64,000 bases of DNA from Rhodobacterales bacterium HKCCE3408. Lineage in GTDB: Bacteria; Pseudomonadota; Alphaproteobacteria; Rhodobacterales; Rhodobacteraceae. Of this stretch, positions 8,042-18,640 are shown in pieces. The position numbers and the translations under genes are program-made. Every line of letters begins with the position of its first letter. Position 1 is the stretch's first letter. Under the pieces are notes generated by a model. It did not search any database, was not told the origin of the DNA, and was given only the letters and a program-made list of their open reading frames with translations. The stretch spans positions 27,251-91,250 of the forward strand of contig WVSN01000012.1 of the NCBI GenBank assembly GCA_015689705.1, given 5' to 3'.

Positions 8042-8581
8042 ATGAAACAGGACGTGATCATCGCCCAGGACGTGCTGGACAGCCCGCGCTTCGTGCTCAG
8101 GCCGCTCCGAAGTTCCGATGCCGGGCTGATGTCGCTCTACGCATCGGACCGGCGCGTCGCGGAGATGACCTCCTCGATCCCGCATCCGCTGCCGCCCGGC
8201 ACCGTCGAGGCGTTCATCGCCCGCGCGCAGGCCGCCGACCGGACCGAGCATGTCTGGGCGATCGACGCCTCGGAATACGGCGGCTCGGAGCTGCTCGGGG
8301 TCATCTCGCTCGAGCAGATGGACCGCAACCAGTCCGAGATCGGCTACTGGATCGCCCCGGCGATGTGGAACACCGGCCTCGCCTCGGAGGCGGTGCGCAC
8401 GATGGTTCAGGCCAACCCGCTGGCGAACGCGACCTATTTCGCCTCGGTCTTCCAGGACAATCCGGCCTCGGCCCGGGTCCTGACCAATGCCGGGTTCGAC
8501 TATCTAGGCGATGCCGAGGTCTATTCGGTCGCGCGGGCGGCGAAGGTTCCGACATGGACCTATTTGAAACGGCTCGCGTAA
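8042..8581 (+). CDS. GNAT family N-acetyltransferase (RimJ/RimL type)
   Basis: A 179-residue acetyltransferase of the RimJ/RimL subgroup. It shows an N-terminal FVLRPLRSSDAG strand-helix, the central ELLGVISLEQMDRNQSEIGY core, the acceptor segment YWIAPAMWNTGLASEAVR (acetyl-CoA pyrophosphate-binding region, about residues 102-119) and the ASARVLTNAGFDYLGD C-terminal motif. The substrate is unknown; an N-terminal amino group of a protein or a small molecule is possible. It sits between rpmA and obgE, 186 bp after rpmA, with the RBS GAGGAGGAACAGG. Confidence 0.85.
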   Translation: MKQDVIIAQDVLDSPRFVLRPLRSSDAGLMSLYASDRRVAEMTSSIPHPLPPGTVEAFIARAQAADRTEHVWAIDASEYGGSELLGVISLEQMDRNQSEIGYWIAPAMWNTGLASEAVRTMVQANPLANATYFASVFQDNPASARVLTNAGFDYLGDAEVYSVARAAKVPTWTYLKRLA

Positions 8582-8603
8582 GGCGCTAGAGGCAGGCAGC
8601 GGA

Positions 8604-8646
8604 CCGGGGCGCTGCCCCGGACCCCGGAGTATTTTGGAAGCAAAGA
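8604..8646 (+). repeat. REP-like intergenic repeat, copy 2
   Basis: A stem CCGGGGC-GCT-GCCCCGG (8604-8620), then the conserved tail ACCCCGGAGTATTTTGGAAG and CAAAGA. It has the same structure as copies 1 and 3 and lies between the GNAT gene and obgE. Confidence 0.75.
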
Positions 8647-8665
8647 AGGGGTGCGGGGCCGGTGA

Positions 8666-10815
<2,150 letters not shown>

Positions 10816-10861
10816 GTTCCCAAGGGGCGCCCGAGCGCCTAGATTGGGCGCAAGAGAGGAC

Positions 10862-12136
10862 ATGGCCATGAAAGACCTGACCGACAACGTCCCCGCCCTG
10901 ATGCGGGAGATCGGAGAGCGCGCCCGCGCCGCCGCCGCCGAGCTGGCCTTTGCAGAGCCGGGCGCCAAGAGCGCCGCGCTGGTCGCGGCCGCGGGTGCCG
11001 TCGAGGCGCGGATGGACGAGATCCTCGCGGCCAACGCCAAGGACATGGAGTATGGCCGGGAGAAGGGGCTGTCGGACGCGATGCTCGACCGCCTGATGCT
11101 GGACGAGAAGCGCGTGCGGGCGGTGGCCGAGGCGCTGCGGACCGTGGCCCGGCAGGATGACCCGGTGGGCGCGGTGATCGCGGAATGGGACATGCCCTCG
11201 GGCCTGCATATCCAGCGGGTGCGCACGCCGCTTGGCGTCGTCGGCGTGATCTATGAAAGCCGGCCGAACGTGACCGCCGATGCCGGTGCGCTCTGCGTCA
11301 AATCGGGCAATGCGGTGATCCTGCGCGGCGGGTCGGAGAGCTTCAATTCGTCCTCCATCCTGGCCGACTGCCTGCGGACCGGGCTGAAGGCCGCCGGTCT
11401 GCCCGAGGATGCCGTCCAGCGGGTGCCGACCCGCGACCGCGAGGCGGTGCGCGAACTGCTGACCATGACCGAGTATGTCGACGTGATCGTGCCGCGCGGC
11501 GGCAAGGGGCTCGTCGGACTCGTCCAGTCCGACGCGCGGGTGCCGGTCTTCGCCCATCTCGAGGGCATCTGCCACATTTATCTGGATGCCGAGGCCGATC
11601 CGCAGAAGGCGCTGGACGTCGCGGTGAATGCCAAGACCCGCCGGACGGCGATCTGCGGCGCGGCCGAATGCCTGCTGATCCATCGCGACGTCTTCGACAC
11701 GGTCGGGCAGGGCGTGGTGCGCGCGCTGCTCGATGCCGGGGTCGAAGTGCGGGGCGATGAGACCGTGGCGACAATCGACGGCGTCGTGCCGGCCGCCGAG
11801 GACGACTGGGGCCGCGAGTTTCTCGACATGAAGATCGCCGCGAAAGTCGTTGATAATATTGATGAAGCCATCGCGCATATCCGCAAGTACGGCTCGGCCC
11901 ATACCGAGGCGATCATCACCGAGGACGATGCCGCGGCGGAGCGCTTCTTCGCCCGGCTCGACAGCGCGATCCTGATGCGCAACGCCTCGACCCAGTTCGC
12001 CGATGGCAGCGAATTCGGGATGGGCGCGGAGATCGGAATCGCCACCGGCAAGATGCATGCACGCGGGCCGGTCGGGGCGGAACAGCTCACCTCGTTCAAG
12101 TATCTCGTGACCGGCGACGGCACCGTCCGAAGCTGA
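10862..12136 (+). CDS. proA: Gamma-glutamyl phosphate reductase
   Basis: A 424-residue NADPH-dependent enzyme converting glutamyl-5-phosphate to glutamate semialdehyde, the second step of proline synthesis, acting with ProB. Aldehyde-dehydrogenase-fold motifs are seen: [28 protein letters not shown] in the cofactor region and [15 protein letters not shown] carrying the catalytic cysteine. The end [20 protein letters not shown] is family-typical. The ATG at 10862 follows an AGAGAGGA RBS. The upstream part of the open frame is a proB shadow. Confidence 0.96.
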   Translation: MAMKDLTDNVPALMREIGERARAAAAELAFAEPGAKSAALVAAAGAVEARMDEILAANAKDMEYGREKGLSDAMLDRLMLDEKRVRAVAEALRTVARQDDPVGAVIAEWDMPSGLHIQRVRTPLGVVGVIYESRPNVTADAGALCVKSGNAVILRGGSESFNSSSILADCLRTGLKAAGLPEDAVQRVPTRDREAVRELLTMTEYVDVIVPRGGKGLVGLVQSDARVPVFAHLEGICHIYLDAEADPQKALDVAVNAKTRRTAICGAAECLLIHRDVFDTVGQGVVRALLDAGVEVRGDETVATIDGVVPAAEDDWGREFLDMKIAAKVVDNIDEAIAHIRKYGSAHTEAIITEDDAAAERFFARLDSAILMRNASTQFADGSEFGMGAEIGIATGKMHARGPVGAEQLTSFKYLVTGDGTVRS

Positions 12137-12205
12137 CCGCCCGCAGGGCTTGCCGCCGCGCAGAACCCGTCGTAGCGAGAGCGGGCTGTTTTCAGGAGGT
12201 GAGCG

Positions 12206-13393
12206 ATGGCCGATCGGGAGAATGCGCGGCGTGAGACGCTGGTGCGGCGGGCGGAACTGCGTGAGGGCGTATCGCGCCCGCTGGTGACGCCGCTTCTGCA
12301 ATCGGCGGTCTATGTCTCGCCCTCGATCGAGACGCTTCATGCCCAGTATGGCGGCACCGCGCAGGGCTACACTTATGCCCGCGAAGGCCATCCGAACGCG
12401 GACCTGCTGGCGCGCAAGATCGACATGCTGGAAGGCGGCGAGGGCGGTCTGATTACCGGATCGGGCATGGCCGCCGTCACCGCCGTGCTGATGGGCCTGC
12501 TGTCCTCGGGCGACCATGTCATCGGTGGCGACCAGCTCTATGGCCGGTCGCTGCGGCTGATGAACCAGGATCTGTCGCGCTTCGGGATCGGGACGAGCCT
12601 GGTCGATGCGGGCGACGCCGCCGCCGTTGAGGCCGCGATCCGGCCCGAGACGAAGATGATCCTGCTGGAGGTCGTGTCGAACCCGACCCTGCGGATCGCC
12701 GATGTCGCGGGCATCGCGAAGATCGCGAAGGCGCGGGGGCTGATCCTCGTTGTCGACAATACCTTCACCACGCCGCGCGCCTTCCGGCCGTTCGAGATGG
12801 GCGCGGATATCGTCATCCACTCGGTCACGAAGCTGCTGGCGGGCCATGCCGACGTGACGCTTGGCTATGTCACGGCGCGCGATGCGGGCCACCGCAAGGC
12901 GATCTACGATTTCGCGGTGACGACGGGCCTGACGCCGAGCCCCTACGAATGCTGGCTGGCCGAACGCGGGCTCTACACCTTCCCGCTGCGCTACGACCGG
13001 GCCGAGGCGAATGCCCGCGCGCTGGCAGACCACCTGGCCGGCCTCAAGGGCGTGAAGCGCGTGATCTATCCCGGCCGCGACGACCATCCGGACCGGGCCC
13101 GCGCCGTCGAGCTCTTGCAGGGCAGGGACGGCAACATGGTGTCCTTCGAGGTCGATGGCGACGAGGCGGCGGCGAACCGGATGGTCAAGGCCGTGCCGGA
13201 GCTGGCCTTCGCGCCCACGCTTGGCGACGTGGCCACGACGCTGTCGCATCCCGGTTCGTCCTCGCACCGGGCGGTCGCACGAGAAACGCGCGCCAAGCTC
13301 GGGATTTCGGACGGTTTTTTCCGTGTCAGCGTGGGGATCGAGGAAATCGAGATCCTGCTGGACGACTTCACCCGGGCGCTGGCGGCCGTCTGA
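12206..13393 (+). CDS. Trans-sulfuration family PLP-dependent enzyme
   Basis: A 395-residue Cys/Met-metabolism PLP enzyme of fold type I (cystathionine gamma-synthase, beta-lyase, gamma-lyase or O-acylhomoserine sulfhydrylase group). It contains YTYAREGHPNADLLARKIDMLEGG, the FTTPRAFRPFEMGADIVIHS strand and the PLP-binding lysine (K209) in HSVTKLLAGHADVTLG. The end, SHPGSSSHRAVARE followed by RVSVGIEEIEILLDDF, is typical. Sequence alone does not separate lyase from synthase activity, so no symbol is given. A strong RBS (CAGGAGGTGAG) precedes the ATG. The gene follows proA but is probably transcribed on its own. Confidence 0.85.
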   Translation: MADRENARRETLVRRAELREGVSRPLVTPLLQSAVYVSPSIETLHAQYGGTAQGYTYAREGHPNADLLARKIDMLEGGEGGLITGSGMAAVTAVLMGLLSSGDHVIGGDQLYGRSLRLMNQDLSRFGIGTSLVDAGDAAAVEAAIRPETKMILLEVVSNPTLRIADVAGIAKIAKARGLILVVDNTFTTPRAFRPFEMGADIVIHSVTKLLAGHADVTLGYVTARDAGHRKAIYDFAVTTGLTPSPYECWLAERGLYTFPLRYDRAEANARALADHLAGLKGVKRVIYPGRDDHPDRARAVELLQGRDGNMVSFEVDGDEAAANRMVKAVPELAFAPTLGDVATTLSHPGSSSHRAVARETRAKLGISDGFFRVSVGIEEIEILLDDFTRALAAV

Positions 13394-13452
13394 GCGTTGC
13401 GGCGCGCGAGGCGACCGGCTAGGCCTGTCACACCGATTATCCGGATCTGGAC

Positions 13453-14490
13453 ATGTCGACGCCGATCTCGCGCTTTCTGGCCGCCGTCCCGGCGCCCATG
13501 ATCTTTCTCGACCCCGCCGGCCGGATCACGGCGGCCAATCCGGCGGCCGAGGCGTTGCTCGGCGCCTGGGTCCTGGGGCGAAACCACGTCACCGCGCTGC
13601 GCCAGCCGGCGTTGCTGTCGGTGATCGAGGGCTGCTATGCCGGTAATCCCACCGGAGAAGCGCGCTTCGTGCAGACGGGGCAGGCGGGCCAGTCGGTCTA
13701 CCGTGTCACCCTGACCCGCTACGACGAGCCCGGCGCGGCCGGCCTGATCCTGCATTTCGAGGATGTGACCCATCTGCGCGAGGCCGAGGAGATGCGGCGC
13801 GGCTTCGTCGCCAATGTCAGCCACGAGCTGCGGACGCCGCTGACCGCGATCCTGGGCTTCATCGAAACGCTGCGCGGGCCTGCGCGCGGCGATCCCGGGG
13901 CGCAGGACCGGTTTCTCGGCATCATGGAGGACGAGGCGCGCCGGATGAACCGTATCGTTTCGGACCTGCTGTCGCTCAGCCGTGTGGAAGGGCAGGAGCG
14001 GATGCGGCCCGACGACCCGGTGGCGCTGGACGAGGTGCTGACCTCCGTCGCTGCGGCGCTCCGACTCAAGGCCGAGGAAACCGGGAACACGATCGAGATC
14101 GAGGGCGCGTATAATCCGGTCATCGTGCGCGGCGACCAGGACCAGCTGATGCAGGTGGTGATGAACCTGGTCGAAAACGCGATCAAGTATGGCGGCACCG
14201 GCAAGCCCGTGACGCTGCGCCTGAGCGAAGCCGTCGAGAGCGGCAGCCTGAAAGGACCGGTCGCACGCATCGAGGTGATCGACCGTGGCGACGGGATCGA
14301 CCCGGTGCATCTGCCGCGGCTGACCGAGCGGTTCTACCGCGTCGACACGCATCGCAGCCGCGCCATGGGCGGCACGGGCCTCGGGCTTGCGATCGTGAAG
14401 CACATCGTCAACCGGCACCGCGGCCGGCTGCGCATCGTGTCCGAAGAGGGCAAGGGGTCGACCTTCACGGTCACGCTGCCCAAGGGATAA
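13453..14490 (+). CDS. PhoR-like sensor histidine kinase
   Basis: A 345-residue soluble kinase. It has an N-terminal PAS domain (residues about 5-110; AVPAPMIFLDPAGRITAANP), a HisKA domain with phospho-accepting His in FVANVSHELRTPLTAILGF, and a HATPase_c domain (N-box NLVENAIKYGG, G1 VIDRGDGIDP, F-box RFYRVDTHRSR, G2 GTGLGLAIVKHIVNRHRGR). The sequence is closest in style to PhoR, which senses phosphate limitation. Unlike usual Rhodobacteraceae phoR genes it is not followed by pstSCAB-phoU-phoB, so the partner regulator is not visible and the name is withheld. No membrane segment is seen. Confidence 0.85.
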   Translation: MSTPISRFLAAVPAPMIFLDPAGRITAANPAAEALLGAWVLGRNHVTALRQPALLSVIEGCYAGNPTGEARFVQTGQAGQSVYRVTLTRYDEPGAAGLILHFEDVTHLREAEEMRRGFVANVSHELRTPLTAILGFIETLRGPARGDPGAQDRFLGIMEDEARRMNRIVSDLLSLSRVEGQERMRPDDPVALDEVLTSVAAALRLKAEETGNTIEIEGAYNPVIVRGDQDQLMQVVMNLVENAIKYGGTGKPVTLRLSEAVESGSLKGPVARIEVIDRGDGIDPVHLPRLTERFYRVDTHRSRAMGGTGLGLAIVKHIVNRHRGRLRIVSEEGKGSTFTVTLPKG

Positions 14491-14497
14491 GCGCTAA

Positions 14498-14509
14498 CCG
14501 GATATCCGG
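14498..14509. promoter_or_regulatory. 12-bp perfect palindrome before luxR
   Basis: CCGGATATCCGG is self-complementary and sits 8 bp after the kinase stop and about 128 bp before the LuxR start. Similar TTATCCGG words occur near 13437 and 15681. It could be an operator for the adjacent regulator, but short palindromes of this kind also arise by chance in GC-rich DNA. Confidence 0.3.
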
Positions 14510-14637
14510 AAGTCTGCTAATCGTGATTATGTTAAAGTTGGATGTAGCCGGACCAGTGCGATACCGGATCACTCGACAAGTGCCCACCGCCTGCCTAACA
14601 CTATGGTTTCACCCTTGGGGACCTGACGACAGCCGAT

Positions 14638-15414
14638 ATGAAAGAGCTGAAGCCTTATCTGGCAAAGCGCAGTGTTGATGAGCTCTGGCGCCACCACACC
14701 GCCGTTATGGAGCGGTTCGGGTTCGATCGCCTGTTCTACGCCTATTCCGCGTTCCGCCGCGCCGGCACCTTCGGCGACCCGGACGATGCGCTGGTCCTGA
14801 CGAACCACGATCCGCAATATGTCGAGGCCTACGTCAACAAGGGCCTCTTCCGTCACGGCCCGATGATGCGTTGGGCCAACGAGAATACCGGCGCGATGTC
14901 GTGGTCGCACGTCCTGTCGGAGCTGAACGCGCGCGACCTGTCCGAGGCCGAGCGCACCGTCATGGCGCTGAATGCGCGCTACGGGCTCGTCGCCGGTTAC
15001 ACGATCAGCTTTCCCATGGCGATGAAGCATTCCAGCGCCGGGATCGGTCTGACCGCGCGTCCGGGCCTGACACAGGCCGAGGTCGACGCGATCTGGGAAC
15101 GCGACGGCGAAACCATCGAGGTTCTGAACCACGTCGCACATCTGTGCATCACGCAGCTGCCCGCCACCGGCCAGAGCCGCGTTCTGACCCCGCGCCAGAT
15201 CGAGGTTCTGGAGCTCGTCGCCGACGGCAAGACGATCCAGGACATCGCGCTGATCCTCGAGCGGAACGCCGCAACGGTCGAAAAACACCTGCGCGGTGCG
15301 CGGGACACGCTTGGCGTCGAAACCACAGCCCAGGCGGTGCGCAAGGCATCGGTTCTGAACCAGATTTTCCTGCTGGAACCCGATGGCGCGGCGCGCGCCG
15401 ACCATATTCGCTGA
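14638..15414 (+). CDS. LuxR-family regulator with autoinducer-binding domain (LuxR solo)
   Basis: A 258-residue regulator. Residues 15-160 are an autoinducer-binding domain; residues about 182-245 are a LuxR/GerE HTH (LTPRQIEVLELVADGKTIQD; AATVEKHLRGARDTLGV). Aligned to TraR around LTNHDPQYVEAYVNKGLF, RHGPMMRWANENTGAMSW, position W57 is Tyr, Y61 is Tyr, W85 is Trp, but the near-invariant ligand-contacting D70 is Gly (RHGPMM). It may therefore bind a different ligand or none. No luxI synthase is in the window, so it is a solo. The promoter region holds a 12-bp palindrome. Its targets are unknown. Confidence 0.85.
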   Translation: MKELKPYLAKRSVDELWRHHTAVMERFGFDRLFYAYSAFRRAGTFGDPDDALVLTNHDPQYVEAYVNKGLFRHGPMMRWANENTGAMSWSHVLSELNARDLSEAERTVMALNARYGLVAGYTISFPMAMKHSSAGIGLTARPGLTQAEVDAIWERDGETIEVLNHVAHLCITQLPATGQSRVLTPRQIEVLELVADGKTIQDIALILERNAATVEKHLRGARDTLGVETTAQAVRKASVLNQIFLLEPDGAARADHIR

Positions 15415-15536
15415 GAGGCGGAGAATTCAATAGAATATCAATGCCTTGCGGCACATTGCTCAAGTTTTCGCCGCACCCGCGAAACCCGAGTTCTGACCAT
15501 AGGGTAAGGAATTCCTGACTTTCGGCATCCGAAAAG
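15415..15536. other. First part of the long intergenic region
   Basis: 122 bp after luxR, AT-richer than its surroundings. The only structure I see is the near-palindrome ACTTTCGGCATCCGAAAAGT (about 15518-15537), which may be the luxR transcript end. There is no convincing ORF. Confidence 0.4.
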
Positions 15537-15552
15537 TTAACGCAGGGTTAAC
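15537..15552 (+). promoter_or_regulatory. Perfect CtrA box in intergenic region
   Basis: TTAA-CGCAGGG-TTAAC matches the CtrA consensus TTAA-N7-TTAAC exactly. It lies in a gene-free region, downstream of luxR and upstream of the structured ncRNA candidate. No protein gene begins downstream on the + strand, so the natural target is an RNA. Confidence 0.65.
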
Positions 15553-15577
15553 CTGTTCCGTGAGTGATGGCGATTTT

Positions 15578-15763
15578 GCCAGGAACATTCGGAGACGGGG
15601 TTCCTTTTCAAGAACTTACGTCCGGACCGGGTAACCGGCTGAACGTGCCGACAGGATAGATTGATCCTTCGGCATGTTCGTTATCCGGTCTTTGGCGCTC
15701 CCCATCTCGCGCCGCCGACCGGAAAGTTACGGCACCGCCACGTCCCTGGGCGGTGCCGTTTTT
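15578..15763 (+). ncRNA. Candidate structured ncRNA
   Basis: This stretch has no ORF but a run of stem-loops ending in an intrinsic terminator. H0 is AGGAAC...GTTCCT (15581-15605). A small CCGG-GTAA-CCGG hairpin with a GNRA-type loop follows (15627-15638). H1 is TGCCGA-c-AGGAT / ATCCT-TCGGCA with loop AGATTG (15646-15674; 11 bp with one bulged C). H2 has outer stem CCGGTC/GACCGG and inner stem GGCGC/GCGCC around a pyrimidine-rich loop TCCCCATCTC (about 15686-15723). H3 is the terminator (15730-15763). The 5' end is guessed from the CtrA box position; a shorter RNA starting near 15640 is also possible. I recognise no known family. The T-run places it on the + strand, away from tsf. Confidence 0.55.
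15730..15763 (+). terminator. Rho-independent terminator
   Basis: A 10-bp perfect stem CGGCACCGCC/GGCGGTGCCG with a 9-base loop, then TTTTT (15759-15763). It is oriented for + strand transcription. On the minus strand, serving tsf, the trailing sequence has no T-run. Confidence 0.85.
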
Positions 15764-15780
15764 CATTTTGTCCGATAAGA

Positions 15781-16662
15781 TCAGCCCTGTGCGGCCTTGG
15801 CGACCTCGGCGGCGAAGTCTTCCTTCTCCACCTCGATCCCCTCGCCCACTTCGAGCCGGACGAAACCGGTGATCTCGACGCCGGCATCGGCAGCGGCCTT
15901 GGCGACCGTCAGGTCCGGGTTCACGACGAACTGCTGGTTCAGAAGCGTGACCTCGGCGAGGAACTTCTTCATCCGGCCTTCGATCATCTTCTCGATGACC
16001 TGCTCGGGCTTGCCCGATTCGCGCGCGATATCCATCTGGACCTGGCGCTCTTTCTCGACGATCGCCGGATCCAGCGCGTCGGAATCAAGCGCCTGCGGCC
16101 GCGGATCGGCGGCTGCGACGTGCATCGCGACCTGACGGGCGAACGCGTCGTCGCCACCCGAATAAGCCACGAGAACGCCGATCTTGCCCATGCCTTCGGC
16201 GGCGGCGTTGTGGATGTAGGACACCACCTTGTCGCCCGAGATCTTGGCCATGCGGCGCACGCCCATGTTCTCGCCGATGGTCGCGATCTTGTCGGTCAGC
16301 GTATCGGCGACCGACTTGCCGCCGATCTTCGCCTCTTTCAGCGCGTCGACATCGGCCACGTCCATCGCGGCGCCGGCAATGGCCGCCACCATCTGCTGGA
16401 ATTCCGAGTTCTTCGCGACGAAGTCGGTTTCCGAGTTCACTTCGACCGCGACGCCATTGCCGCCCGAAACGGAGACCGCGACGAGACCCTCGGCCGCGGT
16501 GCGGCCGGATTTCTTCGCTGCCTTGGCAAGACCCTTGGTCCGCAGCCAGTCGACAGCCGCCTCCATGTCGCCGTCGGTTTCGGTCAGCGCCTTCTTGGCG
16601 TCCATCATGCCCGCGCCGGTCTTGTCGCGCAGGTCCTTCACCATGCTCGCAGTGATCGCCAT
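15781..16662 (-). CDS. tsf: Translation elongation factor Ts
   Basis: The 293-residue guanine-nucleotide exchange factor for EF-Tu. It has an N-terminal UBA-like segment ([20 protein letters not shown]), the conserved [16 protein letters not shown] and [10 protein letters not shown], and the core around [13 protein letters not shown] good RBS (AAGGAGAGCAG) precedes the ATG. It follows rpsB after 75 bp, with an intercistronic stem-loop, in the usual order rpsB-tsf. Confidence 0.97.
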   Translation of the reverse strand: MAITASMVKDLRDKTGAGMMDAKKALTETDGDMEAAVDWLRTKGLAKAAKKSGRTAAEGLVAVSVSGGNGVAVEVNSETDFVAKNSEFQQMVAAIAGAAMDVADVDALKEAKIGGKSVADTLTDKIATIGENMGVRRMAKISGDKVVSYIHNAAAEGMGKIGVLVAYSGGDDAFARQVAMHVAAADPRPQALDSDALDPAIVEKERQVQMDIARESGKPEQVIEKMIEGRMKKFLAEVTLLNQQFVVNPDLTVAKAAADAGVEITGFVRLEVGEGIEVEKEDFAAEVAKAAQG

Positions 16663-16690
16663 CTGCTGCTCTCCTTGACTATCGTGCGGA

Positions 16691-16713
16691 CGCGCCGGGG
16701 CTTACCCGGCGCG
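16691..16713 (-). promoter_or_regulatory. Stem-loop between rpsB and tsf
   Basis: CGCGCCGGG (16691-16699) pairs with CCCGGCGCG (16705-16713) around a 5-base loop: 9 perfect GC-rich pairs. There is no T-run on the minus strand, so it is more likely an attenuating or mRNA-stabilising hairpin than a full terminator. Confidence 0.6.
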
Positions 16714-16737
16714 CATGTCGTTTGCGTGACGCGGGCC

Positions 16738-17547
16738 TCAGCCCTCGGCCTTTTCCTCGGCCACGGCGGGCTCGGCGGCCGGCTCTTCGGCGGCGCCCGG
16801 ATCGGCGACGTCTTCGCCGGTATCCTCGAGCGAGCCGATGTCGACACCGGCGGCGTCGAGCTGCGCGCTCATCCCGTCAAGGGCGGCACGGCTGACGAGA
16901 TCGCAGTACAGCGCAATGGCGCGGGCCGCGTCGTCGTTGCCGGGGATGATGTAATCCACGCCCTCGGGCGAGCAGTTGGTGTCGACCACGGCCACGACCG
17001 GGATGCCAAGCTTCTTGGCTTCGAGGATGGCCAGGTCTTCCTTGTTCACGTCGATGACGAACAGCAGGTCCGGCAGGCCGCCCATCTCACGGATACCGCC
17101 GAGCGAGGCCTGAAGCTTCGTCTGGTCGCGTTCCATGCCGAGCCGTTCCTTCTTGGTCAGGCCCTCGGCGCCTTCGCCCATGCGCTCGTCGATTTCCTTC
17201 AGACGACCGATCGAGTTCGACACCGTCTTCCAGTTGGTCAGCGTGCCTCCGAGCCAGCGATGGTTCATGTAGTATTGCGCGCACTTCTCGGCCGCCTCGG
17301 CGATCGGGCGCTGCGCCTGCCGCTTGGTGCCGACGAAGAGGATGCGGCCGCCGCGGGCCACGGTCTCGCGGATGACCTGAAGCGCCGCGTCGAGCATCGG
17401 CACGGTCTGCGTAAGGTCGATGATGTGGATGCCGTTCCGCTCGCCGTAGATGAACTCGCCCATGCGGGGGTTCCAGCGTTGCGTCTGGTGGCCGAAGTGA
17501 ACGCCAGCTTCAAGAAGCTGACGCATGGAGAAGTCGGGCAGCGCCAT
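16738..17547 (-). CDS. rpsB: 30S ribosomal protein S2
   Basis: The 269-residue S2 of the small subunit. It has [20 protein letters not shown] near the N-terminus, FVGTKRQAQ and [20 protein letters not shown], then [20 protein letters not shown]. The final 35 residues are a low-complexity Ala/Glu/Val/Pro tail, common in alphaproteobacterial S2. AAGGA precedes the start. The 190-bp leader contains GC-rich palindromes and a possible promoter on the minus strand (TTGCAT-N17-TAACGC, about 17691-17663), but it is weak. Confidence 0.97.
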   Translation of the reverse strand: MALPDFSMRQLLEAGVHFGHQTQRWNPRMGEFIYGERNGIHIIDLTQTVPMLDAALQVIRETVARGGRILFVGTKRQAQRPIAEAAEKCAQYYMNHRWLGGTLTNWKTVSNSIGRLKEIDERMGEGAEGLTKKERLGMERDQTKLQASLGGIREMGGLPDLLFVIDVNKEDLAILEAKKLGIPVVAVVDTNCSPEGVDYIIPGNDDAARAIALYCDLVSRAALDGMSAQLDAAGVDIGSLEDTGEDVADPGAAEEPAAEPAVAEEKAEG

Positions 17548-17737
17548 GCCATATTCCTTTCCGGTTTGCGCCTGGGGCGGAGGATAGGACGGGTGTCCAA
17601 CCGGTGGACCTGCACGGGATGTCTCCCCGCCAGGCCCGCCTCCGCCTGAGAAGTGTGCGGGGCGTTACGGGGTTTCGGGGGCGAATGCAAGCCCCCTGCC
17701 CCCTCAGGCATCCCGGGGCTGGACGGCGCGCGGGGCC

Positions 17738-18637
17738 ATGGCTACCACGGCGGGCATGCATGCGCGCCCCGACATCCTGTGTATCGGCTCGGTCCTCTGG
17801 GACGTGATCGGGCGCACCGATCTTCCGATGGTCACGGGCAACGACAAGCCCGGGCGGATCACGCGGGTGCCGGGCGGCGTCGCGCTGAACATTGCGATGA
17901 CGTTGCGCCGGCTCGGGCTTCGGCCCGCGCTTCTGTCGGTCGTGGGCCGCGACCCGGAGGGCACCGCGCTGGCCGGCGAATGCGCCGAGATGGGGCTGAT
18001 GACGGAATACATGCTGGCCGATGCGGAGCTGCCGACGGATCAGTACATGGCGATCGAGGCGAAGGGATCGCTGATCGCGGCCATCGCCGATGCCCATTCG
18101 CTCGAGGCCGCGGGGGCGCGGATCCTCGCGCCGCTGATGGACGGCCGGCTTGGCGCGGCAGAGCAGCCCTGGCCGGGGCCGGTCGCGCTTGACGGGAACC
18201 TGACCGAGGCGCTGCTGACCGAAATCGCGGCCAGCCCCGCCTTCACCGCGGCCGACTTGCGCATCGCGCCGGCCTCGCCCGGAAAGGTGCGGCGGCTCCT
18301 GCACCTCCTGCCGCACCCGCGCGCCACGCTCTACGTCAATTGCGAGGAGGCCGGGTTGCTGACCGGGACAGAGCCCGAGACCGCCGAAGCCGGAGCGGAA
18401 GCACTGATCGCCGCCGGCTGGCGGCGTGTGCTGGTGACGCAGGGCGCCGCCGCGTCGGTGGATGCCGACGCGGACGGCCAGATCGCGCGCCATCCGCCGC
18501 GGGTCGAGGCCGTGCGGATCACCGGCGCGGGCGACACCTTCATGGCCGCCCATATCGCCGCCGAACTGCGCGGCGAGGACCGGGCCGACGCGCTTGAATC
18601 CGCGCTGTCGGCGGCGGCGGACTACGTTGCGGGGTAG
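17738..18637 (+). CDS. psuK: PfkB-family kinase, probable pseudouridine kinase
   Basis: A 299-residue ribokinase/PfkB-fold kinase. It begins with RPDILCIGSVLWDVIGRTD and has GGVALNIAMTLRRLG in the nucleoside-binding region. The C-terminal signature RITGAGDTFMAAHI carries the catalytic aspartate. Pseudouridine kinase function is inferred mainly from the adjoining psuG, 3 bp downstream; PsuK phosphorylates pseudouridine so that PsuG can cleave it. The ATG at 17738 is used; an in-frame ATG at 17756 is an alternative. A dedicated nucleoside transporter is not seen next to it. Confidence 0.82.
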   Translation: MATTAGMHARPDILCIGSVLWDVIGRTDLPMVTGNDKPGRITRVPGGVALNIAMTLRRLGLRPALLSVVGRDPEGTALAGECAEMGLMTEYMLADAELPTDQYMAIEAKGSLIAAIADAHSLEAAGARILAPLMDGRLGAAEQPWPGPVALDGNLTEALLTEIAASPAFTAADLRIAPASPGKVRRLLHLLPHPRATLYVNCEEAGLLTGTEPETAEAGAEALIAAGWRRVLVTQGAAASVDADADGQIARHPPRVEAVRITGAGDTFMAAHIAAELRGEDRADALESALSAAADYVAG

Positions 18638-18640
18638 AAT

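Noticed and set aside
13312..13320. Intrinsic terminator inside the trans-sulfuration gene
   Set aside because: A run of six T occurs, but it is within coding sequence and no stable hairpin precedes it.
15537..15605. LexA/SOS box in the intergenic region
   Set aside because: GTTC and GAAC words occur but never as a GTTC-N7-GTTC direct repeat; they form inverted repeats better explained as RNA stems.
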